A stretch of 64,000 nt of DNA from a bacterium (GTDB lineage: Bacteria; Patescibacteriota; Gracilibacteria; UBA4473), in assembly GCA_009995455.1 (NCBI GenBank), contig JAACPJ010000002.1, positions 124,001-188,000 of the forward strand, given 5' to 3'. Under the pieces are notes generated by a model that worked only from the letters and a program-made list of their open reading frames with translations, was not told the DNA's origin and made no database searches. The position numbers were made by a program, and so were the translations under genes. This document shows, piece by piece, positions 49,151-59,204 of the stretch (the first letter of the stretch is position 1; each line of letters begins with the position of its first letter).

Positions 49151-49909
49151 ATGCTAGAGATTAAAAATGTACACGCGCAGTTTGAAGAAACCCTGATTCT
49201 TAAGGGAGTCGATTTAACCGTAAACCCAGGAGAAGTTCACATTTTGCTTGGGCCAAATGGAAGTGGAAAATCCACGTTAGGACGAGTGCTTTTAGGAGAT
49301 GAAAAGTACGAAAAAACGGCCGGTGAAATTATTTTTAATGGTGAGTCTTTTGAAGACATGGATCCGAGTGAAAGGGCCCAAGCGGGTTTCTTCTTCACGT
49401 TTCAATCTCCGCCTGAAATTGATGGAGTCAGTGTTAAAGACTTTTTATTTGCGGCTAAAAAAGCGTTAGACCCTGAATTCAAATCAAGTTTCAAATTTAA
49501 AAAAGGGCTCGAACAAACCTTAGAAGATTTGCGATTGCCAGCCGAATTTGTCGATCGTGAAACCAATCTTGGCTTTTCAGGAGGCGAACGAAAGAAAATC
49601 GAAATGGCTTCACTTATGACCTTAAATGCCCAATGTGCTTTTCTAGATGAAATCGATTCTGGAATCGATATTGACACCATTCGTCAGATTGGAAAAACCC
49701 TGCGTGAGTTTTTAAGTGATAAATCAAAATCTGTTATTTTGGTGACGCATTCTGATAAACTAATCGAAGAAGTAAAACCGACGCATGTTCACGTGTTTGG
49801 TAATGGACAAATTTTAAAATCTGGGGGCCCAGAACTGGTAAAAGAAATCCAAACAAGTGGGTTTGACGCACATGTAAAAAGATCCAGTTCTTTAAACGTA
49901 CTTTCGTAA
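49151..49909 (+). CDS. sufC: Fe-S cluster assembly ATPase SufC
   Basis: LLGPNGSGKSTLGRVLLGD, LGFSGGERKKIEMASL, FLDEIDSGIDIDTI. Confidence 0.96.
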   Translation: MLEIKNVHAQFEETLILKGVDLTVNPGEVHILLGPNGSGKSTLGRVLLGDEKYEKTAGEIIFNGESFEDMDPSERAQAGFFFTFQSPPEIDGVSVKDFLFAAKKALDPEFKSSFKFKKGLEQTLEDLRLPAEFVDRETNLGFSGGERKKIEMASLMTLNAQCAFLDEIDSGIDIDTIRQIGKTLREFLSDKSKSVILVTHSDKLIEEVKPTHVHVFGNGQILKSGGPELVKEIQTSGFDAHVKRSSSLNVLS

Positions 49910-51280
49910 ATGAGAAACTATTTTTTAAGCGCTTTTCTCGTCTTATTTGGGGTTTTTAATGTAAGCCCGACTTACGCGAACCCGGTAACAGACTTAGTAG
50001 AAAGTGCCACAGACCCCGCCAATTACTTTATTGTCGGCCAGATTAAAACGTACTATGAACTCATTGATCAACTTGATAGCAAAAAAGTAGAGCTTCAAGT
50101 TTTAGATTCGAGTAATGCCGCTCAGCAAAAGAAAATTGATCAGACTAAAATAGCGATAGCGCAAACTCAGGAAAATCTGGAAAAAGCCGAGTTAAACCTG
50201 AAAAGTTTACAAGCCAACACCGACTTAACCCCAGCCGATAGAGAACGGAGCGCGGCTTTAGAACAAGAAATTGAGAACCTTGAAAATTCTCTCGCAGAAA
50301 AAAAAACAGAGCTTGAAGCGTTGGAAGCCACTTTAAATCAAGATTTAGGGGAAGGCGAAATTTCTAAAGAACAAGCTTTACGAAACGATATCAGCCAACT
50401 ACAAGAAGAACTAAGTAAAAGTCAAATTCGACTCAAAAGTTACACGGAAAGTTTTGTCAAAAAAGTTGTTTTAGTAGTGCTCATTTGGTTTATTTCGATT
50501 GTTGTTAAGACCATTGTGAGTCTTATTTTTAAACGCGTTAATTTTTATTTAACCCCACAAAGAAAAGCATTCATCTTACAACTCATCAAGTTGGCGATTA
50601 ACCTAATAACCTTTATTGCAATTTTACTGGTGTTCTTTTCCCAGTTGATCCGAGCCCTTCCCTACTTTGCCATATTTGCAACCGCTTTAGCTTTTGCCCT
50701 GCGGGATGTGATTTTGTCAGTCATTGCCTGGCTGATTATTGGAACCAAAGATGGTTATAAAGTTGGGCATTATCTTCATATCGGAACTTTATGGGGAACC
50801 GTGGTCGAGATTAATCCTTTTAATACGATTGTTCGCCAAGGTGGCATGTCTGGGCAAACAGGGCGCTTGCTGACTTTTCCGAATAAAAAAATATTTGAAG
50901 AGTTTTTAGAAAACTGGTCGAAGCTTTATAATTTTACGTTTCTTAAATGGGATTTCTTTTTAGAACAAGGCTCTGACATTGAAAAAGCCGAAGCTATTTT
51001 ATTAAAAGTGTTAGAAGCCGAGCAGAAGAAATTCAAAGAAACGATTACCAAAAAACGTTCTCAATTTATAAAAAAAGGGTTAAGCGATGATGATCTTCAA
51101 CCACGCATTTTTTGGGAAATTCAAGCCAATGGTATTTTACTGCGTGGGAAATTGCTGGTTGATTTTGATCACTTTTTTGAAATCAGAAGCGCGGTGACCA
51201 GAGCCTTCATTATTGAAATAAACAAAGAAGAAAATATTCACCTTCGCTTTGTCAATAACTTACTCCCTAATGCGTTATAA
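49910..51280 (+). CDS. MscS-family mechanosensitive channel with signal peptide and coiled-coil domain
   Basis: Heptad-rich N-terminal region, TMs, FALRDVILSVIAWLIIGTKDGYKVGHYLHIG; starts directly after the sufC stop. Confidence 0.82.
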   Translation: MRNYFLSAFLVLFGVFNVSPTYANPVTDLVESATDPANYFIVGQIKTYYELIDQLDSKKVELQVLDSSNAAQQKKIDQTKIAIAQTQENLEKAELNLKSLQANTDLTPADRERSAALEQEIENLENSLAEKKTELEALEATLNQDLGEGEISKEQALRNDISQLQEELSKSQIRLKSYTESFVKKVVLVVLIWFISIVVKTIVSLIFKRVNFYLTPQRKAFILQLIKLAINLITFIAILLVFFSQLIRALPYFAIFATALAFALRDVILSVIAWLIIGTKDGYKVGHYLHIGTLWGTVVEINPFNTIVRQGGMSGQTGRLLTFPNKKIFEEFLENWSKLYNFTFLKWDFFLEQGSDIEKAEAILLKVLEAEQKKFKETITKKRSQFIKKGLSDDDLQPRIFWEIQANGILLRGKLLVDFDHFFEIRSAVTRAFIIEINKEENIHLRFVNNLLPNAL

Positions 51281-51283
51281 AGT

Positions 51284-52696
51284 ATGAAAAACTCTGCGGT
51301 GGCTTTCGATGAAATTACACGTGACGATTTAGATCGCGCCGATGACCAGAGTTATATTGATAACTATGAGAAAGGTTTAAGCGAGAAACTAATTCGACTT
51401 ATTTCGGGCGAAAAAAAAGAACCGCAATGGGTGCTTGATATTCGTTTAAAAGCTTTTGCGGAATTTCAAAAAAAAGCGACGCCAACTTGGGGGCCAGATT
51501 TATCAAAACTCGATTTAAGCCAGATTCGCTTTTTTGCCACCGCAGACGGGAATAAAAATCAGAAATCTTGGGATGATGTGCCAGATGATATTAAACGAAC
51601 CTTTGAACGCCTTAAAATACCAGAAGCCGAACGCGCGGTTTTAGCGGGCGTTGGAGCCCAATACGACAGTGAAACGGTGTACCATAATTTAAAAGACGAG
51701 TGGACGGATCAAGGCGTTATTTTTGAAGATTTTGATTACGCCATTGCGAATCATCCAGAGTTGGTGAAAAAATATTTCACTAAATGTATTCCTATAAATG
51801 ATCATAAATTCGCGGCCCTGCATTACGCAATTTTTTCTGGTGGCACGTTTTTATACGTGCCAAAAGGCATAAAAATCAGCCAACCGCTCCAAGCCTATTT
51901 TAGAATGAACGCTAAAAATGGCGGACAATTTGAACACACCTTAATTGTGGTAGAAGAAGACGCCTCAGTGGAATATATCGAAGGCTGTAGCGCTCCTAAA
52001 TTTGGAGAAAACTCACTGCACGCGGGCGGGGTGGAAGTTTTTGTGGCTGATGGTGCTCGGGCTCGATATAGCTCGGTAGAAAATTGGAGCCAAGATACCT
52101 ATAACCTCAATACTAAGCGCGCCATTGTACAAAACAACGCTCGGATGGAATGGATTGGTGGCAACCTCGGTTCTGGGACAACGATGCTTTACCCGGCTAC
52201 GATTTTGGCAGGCAACAGATCCCGCGCCGATCACTTAGGCGTGGCTTTTGCCAACGCTGGGCAGAACCAAGATACCGGCGCTAAAATTACGATTGTCGGT
52301 AAAGACTGTCGGGCTTCAGTGGTTTCGAAAAGTCTGAGTAAAGGTGGCGGCATCTCTACGTACCGAGGTTTACTCGATATTAAAGCCAGTGCCGACCGCG
52401 CCATGGTGGCGGTTGAGTGTGACGCTTTGATGCTCGATGACCTGGGATCGGTTTCCGATACCATTCCCCATATCATATGTGCCAACGATACCGCGCAAGT
52501 AAATCACGAAGCTTCGGCCGGAAAAATATCCGATGAAGTGCTGCTTTATTTTCAGTCACGTGGGATTGACGAAGAAACCGCTAAAGGCATGATTGTGAAT
52601 GGATTCTTAGACGAAATCGTTAAAACGCTCCCCCTTGAATACGCCGGCGAATTAAACCGTTTAATTGAACTAGAAATGGAAGGGAGCGTGGGATGA
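51284..52696 (+). CDS. sufB: Fe-S cluster assembly protein SufB
   Basis: YVPKGIKISQPLQAYFRMN, VEYIEGCSAP, LSKGGGISTYRGLL, LLYFQSRGIDEETAKGMIVNGFLDEIV. Confidence 0.96.
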   Translation: MKNSAVAFDEITRDDLDRADDQSYIDNYEKGLSEKLIRLISGEKKEPQWVLDIRLKAFAEFQKKATPTWGPDLSKLDLSQIRFFATADGNKNQKSWDDVPDDIKRTFERLKIPEAERAVLAGVGAQYDSETVYHNLKDEWTDQGVIFEDFDYAIANHPELVKKYFTKCIPINDHKFAALHYAIFSGGTFLYVPKGIKISQPLQAYFRMNAKNGGQFEHTLIVVEEDASVEYIEGCSAPKFGENSLHAGGVEVFVADGARARYSSVENWSQDTYNLNTKRAIVQNNARMEWIGGNLGSGTTMLYPATILAGNRSRADHLGVAFANAGQNQDTGAKITIVGKDCRASVVSKSLSKGGGISTYRGLLDIKASADRAMVAVECDALMLDDLGSVSDTIPHIICANDTAQVNHEASAGKISDEVLLYFQSRGIDEETAKGMIVNGFLDEIVKTLPLEYAGELNRLIELEMEGSVG

Positions 52697-52747
52697 TATT
52701 TCTCCCGTGCATTGGCTTTACTTCTACGATTGCAGCGTCTTAGTAAA

Positions 52748-53710
52748 TCACCAACGATTCCCCAAAAACACGTCTTGCGGAAAATAAGGATAGTACGCCC
52801 GGCCAATCCCTTTTAAAGATCTGGAATTTTCTCCATCTCCGATATTAATAACGCGTTGCTCTGTGGCGGGCTGAGTTCGGTGTGACTCCAGTATCAGCGC
52901 TCTAGTTTCTGGGCACAGCGGATTTAAATTGGGCCACGTTTCTACTTGTCCATTAGTAAACAAACGCGTGACTTCAATAGCTTTGGGAACATGTGCCGCT
53001 TGACTCATATCTATTCCCGCTTCGGCTAAAGCCTCTAAATTACGGAGAAAAGGTTCATCATTTTTAGGTTCAATCGGATCAAGCAGACGAGCACTTGGCA
53101 TCGGCAAATTTTCATTTACGATAACTCCTAACACTTGATCTTGCACCAGCAACTGGTAGGTATTGGGATCGGTTGTACTGGCTTTTACAAAACTAAGTCG
53201 ATCTGCGGAGGGCAAAGCTTTATTTAGATTTATAGCCTTTTCAACCAAGCCCGCGTCATGCTCTATACCGACGACACGCATTTTAACTCCTTGCTGTAGA
53301 GCTGCTAAATTTATAGCATGGGTGAGCACACCGGTTCCACTGCCTAAATCTAAAGCCAAGTTACCTTCCCGAATTTTCGTTTTAAGAACCATTTCTAGTA
53401 AACCGGCAGTTTTTGCAAAATCAAACAAACAGCGTTCCCCCATTAAAACCGCAACGGGCTCCTGTTTTAACTTTAATCGCAAGGCTAATATTGCCTGAAC
53501 TAATTCCGCTAACAGCACGGGCTCTTGCGCATCGTCCGGAAAATAAAACGCGTTGAAATATTTGAGCACCCAATTAGCAATAATTCGGCGAGCCGCTTCT
53601 ATTTGGTTAGATTCAAGACTTACTATTTGCTCGCTCAGACAAGCTAATGATGTTGGATCATACCATTCATCTATTAAGTTTTGATACTTTCCTGCACTAA
53701 CGTCTAACAT
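52748..53710 (-). CDS. class I SAM-dependent methyltransferase-like protein
   Basis: NLALDLGSGTGVLTHAINLA, RVVGIEHDAGLVEKAINL. Confidence 0.75.
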   Translation of the reverse strand: MLDVSAGKYQNLIDEWYDPTSLACLSEQIVSLESNQIEAARRIIANWVLKYFNAFYFPDDAQEPVLLAELVQAILALRLKLKQEPVAVLMGERCLFDFAKTAGLLEMVLKTKIREGNLALDLGSGTGVLTHAINLAALQQGVKMRVVGIEHDAGLVEKAINLNKALPSADRLSFVKASTTDPNTYQLLVQDQVLGVIVNENLPMPSARLLDPIEPKNDEPFLRNLEALAEAGIDMSQAAHVPKAIEVTRLFTNGQVETWPNLNPLCPETRALILESHRTQPATEQRVINIGDGENSRSLKGIGRAYYPYFPQDVFLGNRW

Positions 53711-53805
53711 AATAAATTAATAAAATATTTTTACATCATGTCAATTTATTAAAAAGGATTTTTACTTTCTACGCTAGACGTTAGGGCCGCTCAAAAAGTG
53801 GTGGA

Positions 53806-54903
53806 TTAATCGGCGGCGTTAAATCGAAGAGTTCTCACTAAATCGAGTTTCAATACTACATTCTCCTGGAGGGCTTCGGCCAAAGAATTCTCAATTGAGC
53901 TAAAAGTAGCGCGTGTAATTGATTGCGATTCTAAAATCACCAGTTTTCCTGAAACTTCCAACGCCTCCTTTGTGTCGGTCAAACTGATATCCTCAACCCC
54001 GGCTCCAGGAATTTTTTCCTTCACTAACTTTTGTAATTCAATTTGAGTTCTATCAACTTGTTGCCTTTGAATTTCGATTTGCTTGAGGTTATAACTTAAT
54101 ACCAGCCACAATCCCAGCAACGTCAAGAACAAAAAGGCGAGCTTCCCCAAAGAAGATTCTGTTTCAGAACGGTGAGGATTAAATCCATAAAAAATAAACA
54201 ACACTGCGCCGACCGCTAAAATCGCCACCAGATTGGTAAGGAAAAGTAAAGTGGCTCCTAAAGCGAGTTCCCAATTACCCCACCAAATCTGCATTCCAAT
54301 TACCACTAAGGGCGGCATTATCGCTGTAGCCATTGCCACTCCAGCCACACTTTCATTTAAACGTTTATAAGCAAAAGCCAAAATCGCCACAACGGCCGAA
54401 AATATGGCAATTAATAAATCGAGTAAATTGGGTTGGGTTCGAGCGGCAATTTCTGATGTGGATTCAGTACCTGGGAAGAAATACAAAACCACTATCGGGA
54501 CTAAAATAGAAACCAGAACACTGAGTGCCAGCAAGCGAAAAGCACGTGCAAACAAGTACGGCCGGCCCAGTACAATCGAATAAGCTAGACCTTGAATAGG
54601 ACGCAAAAGCGGCGCAATTAACATCGCCCCAATAATAACGGCTACCGAATTTTGCATTAGCCCGAAAGTCGCAATCAGGGCCGACAAAGTAACCTCTAAC
54701 CAATAGAGTTTGTTGGTCTTTATGCCCTCGTTTACCGCTTGTGATATTTCTGATTTTCGTTCATCTGTTTGTTGTAAAATAGCCAGCCGATTAAAGCTTT
54801 TATCAAACACAAAATCCCAAGAATCATCTTCTGTTGCCCCAAATAAAATTTTTATTTTCTTTTGTGTTTGAATCCACCAAAACCGTATTTTTACGAAATC
54901 CAT
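53806..54903 (-). CDS. DUF389 family membrane protein
   Basis: VAVIIGAMLIAPLLRPIQGLAYSIVLGR, VAGVAMATAIMPPLVVIGM. Confidence 0.88.
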   Translation of the reverse strand: MDFVKIRFWWIQTQKKIKILFGATEDDSWDFVFDKSFNRLAILQQTDERKSEISQAVNEGIKTNKLYWLEVTLSALIATFGLMQNSVAVIIGAMLIAPLLRPIQGLAYSIVLGRPYLFARAFRLLALSVLVSILVPIVVLYFFPGTESTSEIAARTQPNLLDLLIAIFSAVVAILAFAYKRLNESVAGVAMATAIMPPLVVIGMQIWWGNWELALGATLLFLTNLVAILAVGAVLFIFYGFNPHRSETESSLGKLAFLFLTLLGLWLVLSYNLKQIEIQRQQVDRTQIELQKLVKEKIPGAGVEDISLTDTKEALEVSGKLVILESQSITRATFSSIENSLAEALQENVVLKLDLVRTLRFNAAD

Positions 54904-54994
54904 CGCCCGACAGCATAGTGGAATAAAATGGAAGCCAAAGTTTAATTATCATTATTGCATCTAAGCATGTTCTCCCTTAAACTTACCCAGAAAT

Positions 54995-55831
54995 ATGCAT
55001 TCCTTCCAAGATTTACTTTCTAAAAATTTACCCGTTTGTGTTCGGGTTGAAACCAACAACGTTTTTAACGAAAGTTGGTCACAGCAAATAGTTCTTTTTT
55101 TACTTATAACAACTACCTGTTTAACCGGTATAACTGTTTTAAGTGCTTTAACTTACCAATTTGGTTGGCATAATTTACAACCATTTGGGTTAGAAATTCA
55201 ACCACTACTGTTATCTTTTATTGCCCTTTTATTTATCGCTTCCACCATTTGCATGGGGTTTTGGCTTCACGATGATAGATACAGTGATAAACAATTAGGG
55301 GCTCAAAACAGCGAAGAACTTGATTACATTTTCCCCCAATCTCATTCACTACACATCAAAGAAAAAGCTTGGGATTTAACGAACGCATATCGCATAATTC
55401 TTGATTACCCAGACCGAGTTATTGTGCATTTTAAAGACCCCGATCAGACCTTTATTTTGCGAGATGATAAAAGTGGTTATCCATTCGAGGCTACCAGTGA
55501 TAAAGAGCTCAAGCGTTTAGCCTACAACAGCGCTTTATTTGTTTATTTAACGGGCATTGATTTGCCAAACAGGGCTATCTATAAAACTAATTGGTGGTGG
55601 AACATTGGTGCGGGATTTATGTTTGTTTTTGCTACCATGGTGCCCTTCTTTTTTCAAGCTGTGGGAATGCCTTTTTACTGGGTAGGATTTTTAGCGATTC
55701 CAGTAAGCTACTTAGCGTTTCGAGTCGGACAGAAAGAATTTCAACACCATCATTTTTTTAGTTACGCCCAATTTTTGATGGACCACGACCGCCACGTTGA
55801 TATGCGACTGTACCGGGCGCCTTTAATTTAA
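54995..55831 (+). CDS. hypothetical membrane protein
   Basis: Long ORF, 4 predicted TM segments. Confidence 0.65.
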   Translation: MHSFQDLLSKNLPVCVRVETNNVFNESWSQQIVLFLLITTTCLTGITVLSALTYQFGWHNLQPFGLEIQPLLLSFIALLFIASTICMGFWLHDDRYSDKQLGAQNSEELDYIFPQSHSLHIKEKAWDLTNAYRIILDYPDRVIVHFKDPDQTFILRDDKSGYPFEATSDKELKRLAYNSALFVYLTGIDLPNRAIYKTNWWWNIGAGFMFVFATMVPFFFQAVGMPFYWVGFLAIPVSYLAFRVGQKEFQHHHFFSYAQFLMDHDRHVDMRLYRAPLI

Positions 55832-55876
55832 GTAAGTCTTTTGTGATTTCGTCTTAATTGATTATATTATTTTACG

Positions 55877-56401
55877 ATGAAATTTACCGATCCTTCTGGA
55901 AATAAAACGATTCAAATAATTGATGACATCCCTGTCGAAATATCACTGGAAGATTTTTCTAATGGCAGTCGTGACTTTAATTTGACCATTGAATTAATCG
56001 CTGAAAATGCAGAGTGTCATGTTAAAGGGAGAACTCAATGCACGGGTACAGACAAAAAAAGTTGGAAGGTAAAGCAACTTTTTAAAGGTAAAAACCAAAC
56101 CGGTTCCATTGATTTACGAGGCACCGCCGAAGACCAAAGTTTTTTAGGTTTTGATGGGAATGGAACTTTAACCTCAGAGTCGGAACAAGCCGACGCCAAA
56201 ATTACTGAAAAAATAATTTTATTTGATCAGGCTAAAGGAAAATCTTTACCCGTTTTGAGAGTTGAAACCGATAAAGTTAAATCAGCCGGGCACGGTGCCA
56301 GCATTGCCCCAGTCGACCCAGAAAAAATTCTTTATTTTCAAGCCCGCGGCATTAACAAAAAAACAGCTGAAAATTTAATTAAAACTGGATTCTTAAAATA
56401 A
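55877..56401 (+). CDS. short SufB/SufD-like protein (mini-SufD)
   Basis: C-terminus KILYFQARGINKKTAENLIKTGFLK matches the SufB/SufD C-terminal signature; beta-rich N-terminal part. Confidence 0.75.
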   Translation: MKFTDPSGNKTIQIIDDIPVEISLEDFSNGSRDFNLTIELIAENAECHVKGRTQCTGTDKKSWKVKQLFKGKNQTGSIDLRGTAEDQSFLGFDGNGTLTSESEQADAKITEKIILFDQAKGKSLPVLRVETDKVKSAGHGASIAPVDPEKILYFQARGINKKTAENLIKTGFLK

Positions 56402-56425
56402 TCACTCTTTAACTTTATTCCCCTT

Positions 56426-57292
56426 ATGAATTTTTCAATATCGCAAGAAACACTTCAAGAACTTTACCAACGAGCTTTAACCATGCTGGTTGAATACACG
56501 CCTAAATTTATTTCGGCCATCGTGGTGTTGGTTATCGGTTGGATTGCGATTGGCTTTGTAATGCGAGGCCTTCGAAGATTTTTTAATCGAGTTCATTTAG
56601 ATCCAGCACTTGAAAGTTTCATTATGAGCTTTTCTGGGGTCATGCTAAAAATTGTTTTACTGGTGGTTGTCGCCACCATGTTTGGAGTGCAAACGACTTC
56701 ATTAGTCGCCTTGCTTGGGGCCGCGGGTTTAGCGGTTGGTTTGGCGTTGCAAGGCAGTCTTTCAAACTTTGCAGGCGGCGTGTTGATCTTGTTTTTTAAA
56801 CCCTTTAAATTAGGAGATTACATTGAAGCGCAAGGCGTTAGTGGGACGGTAAACAACATTCAAATTTTTAATACTATTTTAAAAACACCAGATAATAAAA
56901 CGATCGTGCTACCAAACGGAAATTTAGCCAATGACGTTCTAACCAATTACAGCACCGAGCCTTTCCGACGTTTAGATTTTACCTTTGGTATTGGTTACGG
57001 TGACGACATTAAACTGGCAAAAGATTTACTGGAAAAAAATGTCGTTAAAGACGAAAGAGTCATTAGTGATGATCCAGACCGAAAACCACAAATTGTGGTC
57101 GGAAATTTAGGTGAAAGTAGTGTCGATATTTTCTGTCGGGTTTGGGTTAAAACCGATGATTACTGGAACATATTTTTTGAAAAAAATGAAGCGGTAAAAG
57201 AAGCGTTTGATAAAAATGGTATCTCTATCCCTTTCCCACAACAGGATGTCCACCACTACTATGAAAACGGCACCGGCCCCACTGACATTTAA
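56426..57292 (+). CDS. mscS: small-conductance mechanosensitive channel MscS
   Basis: LLGAAGLAVGLALQGSLSNFAGGVLILFFKPFKLGDYIEAQG. Confidence 0.95.
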   Translation: MNFSISQETLQELYQRALTMLVEYTPKFISAIVVLVIGWIAIGFVMRGLRRFFNRVHLDPALESFIMSFSGVMLKIVLLVVVATMFGVQTTSLVALLGAAGLAVGLALQGSLSNFAGGVLILFFKPFKLGDYIEAQGVSGTVNNIQIFNTILKTPDNKTIVLPNGNLANDVLTNYSTEPFRRLDFTFGIGYGDDIKLAKDLLEKNVVKDERVISDDPDRKPQIVVGNLGESSVDIFCRVWVKTDDYWNIFFEKNEAVKEAFDKNGISIPFPQQDVHHYYENGTGPTDI

Positions 57293-57581
57293 TGAACAGT
57301 GCTATAAACTTTTAAGCACGGTGCCAAAAGGCAAAATTACCACTTATAAGTATTTAGCCGAAGCGTTAGGCACCAAAGCCTACCGAGCCGTTGGGAATGC
57401 GATGAATAAGAATCCCTATCCGCGTGACTTAGTCCCCTGTCATCGCGTCGTAAATAGTGATGGCCGACTTGGCGGTTATGCGGGAAAAACTAGTGAAAAA
57501 ATTGCCCGTCTTCACGATGAAGGCGTTGAAGTTTTTGACGGCCTCATTGTGGATTTTAAAAATAAACTCCACACTTTTTAA
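57261..57581 (+). CDS. methylated-DNA-[protein]-cysteine S-methyltransferase family (MGMT/ATL)
   Basis: AYRAVGNAMNKNPYPRDLVPCHRVVNSDGRLGGYAG; PCHR active site; start trimmed. Confidence 0.92.
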   Translation: MKTAPAPLTFNEQCYKLLSTVPKGKITTYKYLAEALGTKAYRAVGNAMNKNPYPRDLVPCHRVVNSDGRLGGYAGKTSEKIARLHDEGVEVFDGLIVDFKNKLHTF

Positions 57582-57603
57582 TTACATTTATGAACGATAC
57601 CTT

Positions 57604-58563
57604 ATGAAAATTGTATTTCTCGATACGCAACTAATGGGCCCAGATATAGATCTTTCTTCCTTTGAAGCCTTAGGAGAAGTTATGTTTTATGAATCAACCA
57701 CGCCCGAACAAGTGGCCGACCGAATAGAAAACGCTGAAGTTATTATCACGAATAAAGTAAAACTCGACGCTTTTAGTTTATCGGTCGCCAAGTCTTTAAA
57801 AATGGTAGCCTTAACCTGTACCGGTACTGATGGAGTTGATTTAGACTACGCTAAACAAAGAAACATTGCCGTCGCTAATGTGGCTGGATACAGCACTCAA
57901 AGTGTGGTGGAACAAACCTTTGCATTGCTGTTTGCTTTAATGCGTCACACCGCTTGGCACGACGAGTTTGTAAAAACAAAATACGCTCAAAACGCCACCG
58001 GTATGATTACTAGTTTCGAAAGAATGTACCCTGAGTTATCGGGTAAAACCTGGGGTATTTTAGGCCTGGGGAGTATTGGTAAAAAAGTAGCCAGTATTGC
58101 GGAAGCCTTTGGCTGCAAGATAATTTACCACTCAACTTCAGGACGGCATATCGATGGCCCCTATCCCCATGCGACCATGAACCAACTGTGTGAAAAGTCA
58201 GATATTATTTCGATTCATGCCCCTCTTAGTGAAAGAACAAAAAATTTGATCAACAAAGAAAATTTAGAATTAATGAAGCCCAGCGCTTATCTCTTAAACT
58301 TAGGACGCGGAGGCATTGTTAACGAAGCTGATTTAGCAAATGCTTTGAACAATAATCAACTCGCTGGAGCTGGCCTAGATGTTTTTGCAGAGGAACCAAT
58401 TGAAAAGAATAATCCGCTGCTCTCTCTTACAAACTCAGAAAAATTAGTCGCTTCCCCACACATTGCGTGGGCCAGTATTGAAGCGCGCACCAGACTAGCC
58501 GCTGAAGTTATCGCTAACATTGAAGCCTTTAAAAATGGCGAAGAACGGAATCGAGTGGTTTAA
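57604..58563 (+). CDS. D-isomer-specific 2-hydroxyacid dehydrogenase
   Basis: GKTWGILGLGSIGKKVASIAEAFGCKIIYHST, LLNLGRGGIVNEADLANAL; start trimmed to MKIVFLDTQLM. Confidence 0.93.
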   Translation: MKIVFLDTQLMGPDIDLSSFEALGEVMFYESTTPEQVADRIENAEVIITNKVKLDAFSLSVAKSLKMVALTCTGTDGVDLDYAKQRNIAVANVAGYSTQSVVEQTFALLFALMRHTAWHDEFVKTKYAQNATGMITSFERMYPELSGKTWGILGLGSIGKKVASIAEAFGCKIIYHSTSGRHIDGPYPHATMNQLCEKSDIISIHAPLSERTKNLINKENLELMKPSAYLLNLGRGGIVNEADLANALNNNQLAGAGLDVFAEEPIEKNNPLLSLTNSEKLVASPHIAWASIEARTRLAAEVIANIEAFKNGEERNRVV

Positions 58564-59124
58564 TTATTCGGGCCAAGTTTGAATAACTCTTGTAAAAAAA
58601 TCGTCTAAATCTTTGATTGAAGTAGCTCTCCTGGGGTTTGTGGCGAATGTTGTAGAAAGATTCCCACTCGCATGTAATGAGACTAAATCTGCTTCATACA
58701 ACAACATTTTTCTAAGACGATCTTTAGAGCGACTCTCCGTTTCGGCTACTCGAGGGTTTCGGAGATAAATATTATTATCATCCTCTACTGCAGAATCTTC
58801 GTGGCGACGACGTTGAGCAAAGAAAGGTTTAGTCCCTAAACTGGCTAAATTCCGAGACCTGTCCGCAATTTTAAGGCCCTCTAAAATCAGTAAAGCATAC
58901 ATTTTACCCTTTTCGCAATCGGTTAAAGTCTCGCTCGTAACCACTCTTTCTACTAAAAGTTTAAATTTTTGATCTAGCTCTAAATCCGCTAATTCACAAA
59001 CATGCAAAATTCGAGTCACAATAGCGCGCGCTTCATTTTCTAATCGCTTTTGTTGCGCACTAGCCGCCAATGCAGAAATTGCTTCTGGTCCGTGACTGCT
59101 TAAAGGGGTTAACTTCATAACCAC
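58564..59124 (-). CDS. hypothetical protein, 186 aa
   Basis: ORF flush with the convergent neighbour. Confidence 0.55.
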   Translation of the reverse strand: MVMKLTPLSSHGPEAISALAASAQQKRLENEARAIVTRILHVCELADLELDQKFKLLVERVVTSETLTDCEKGKMYALLILEGLKIADRSRNLASLGTKPFFAQRRRHEDSAVEDDNNIYLRNPRVAETESRSKDRLRKMLLYEADLVSLHASGNLSTTFATNPRRATSIKDLDDFFTRVIQTWPE

Positions 59125-59204
59125 AATTTAAATTAAAAAATATTCATGTCAATTATTGAGGTTTATGATTTAGTTATGAAAGCTCTTAAAGACTATATTT
59201 AAGA

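Noticed and set aside
57457-57603. N-terminal extension of the 2-hydroxyacid dehydrogenase ORF
   Set aside because: Overlaps the MGMT gene; the family start MKIVFLD at 57604 is the plausible initiation site.
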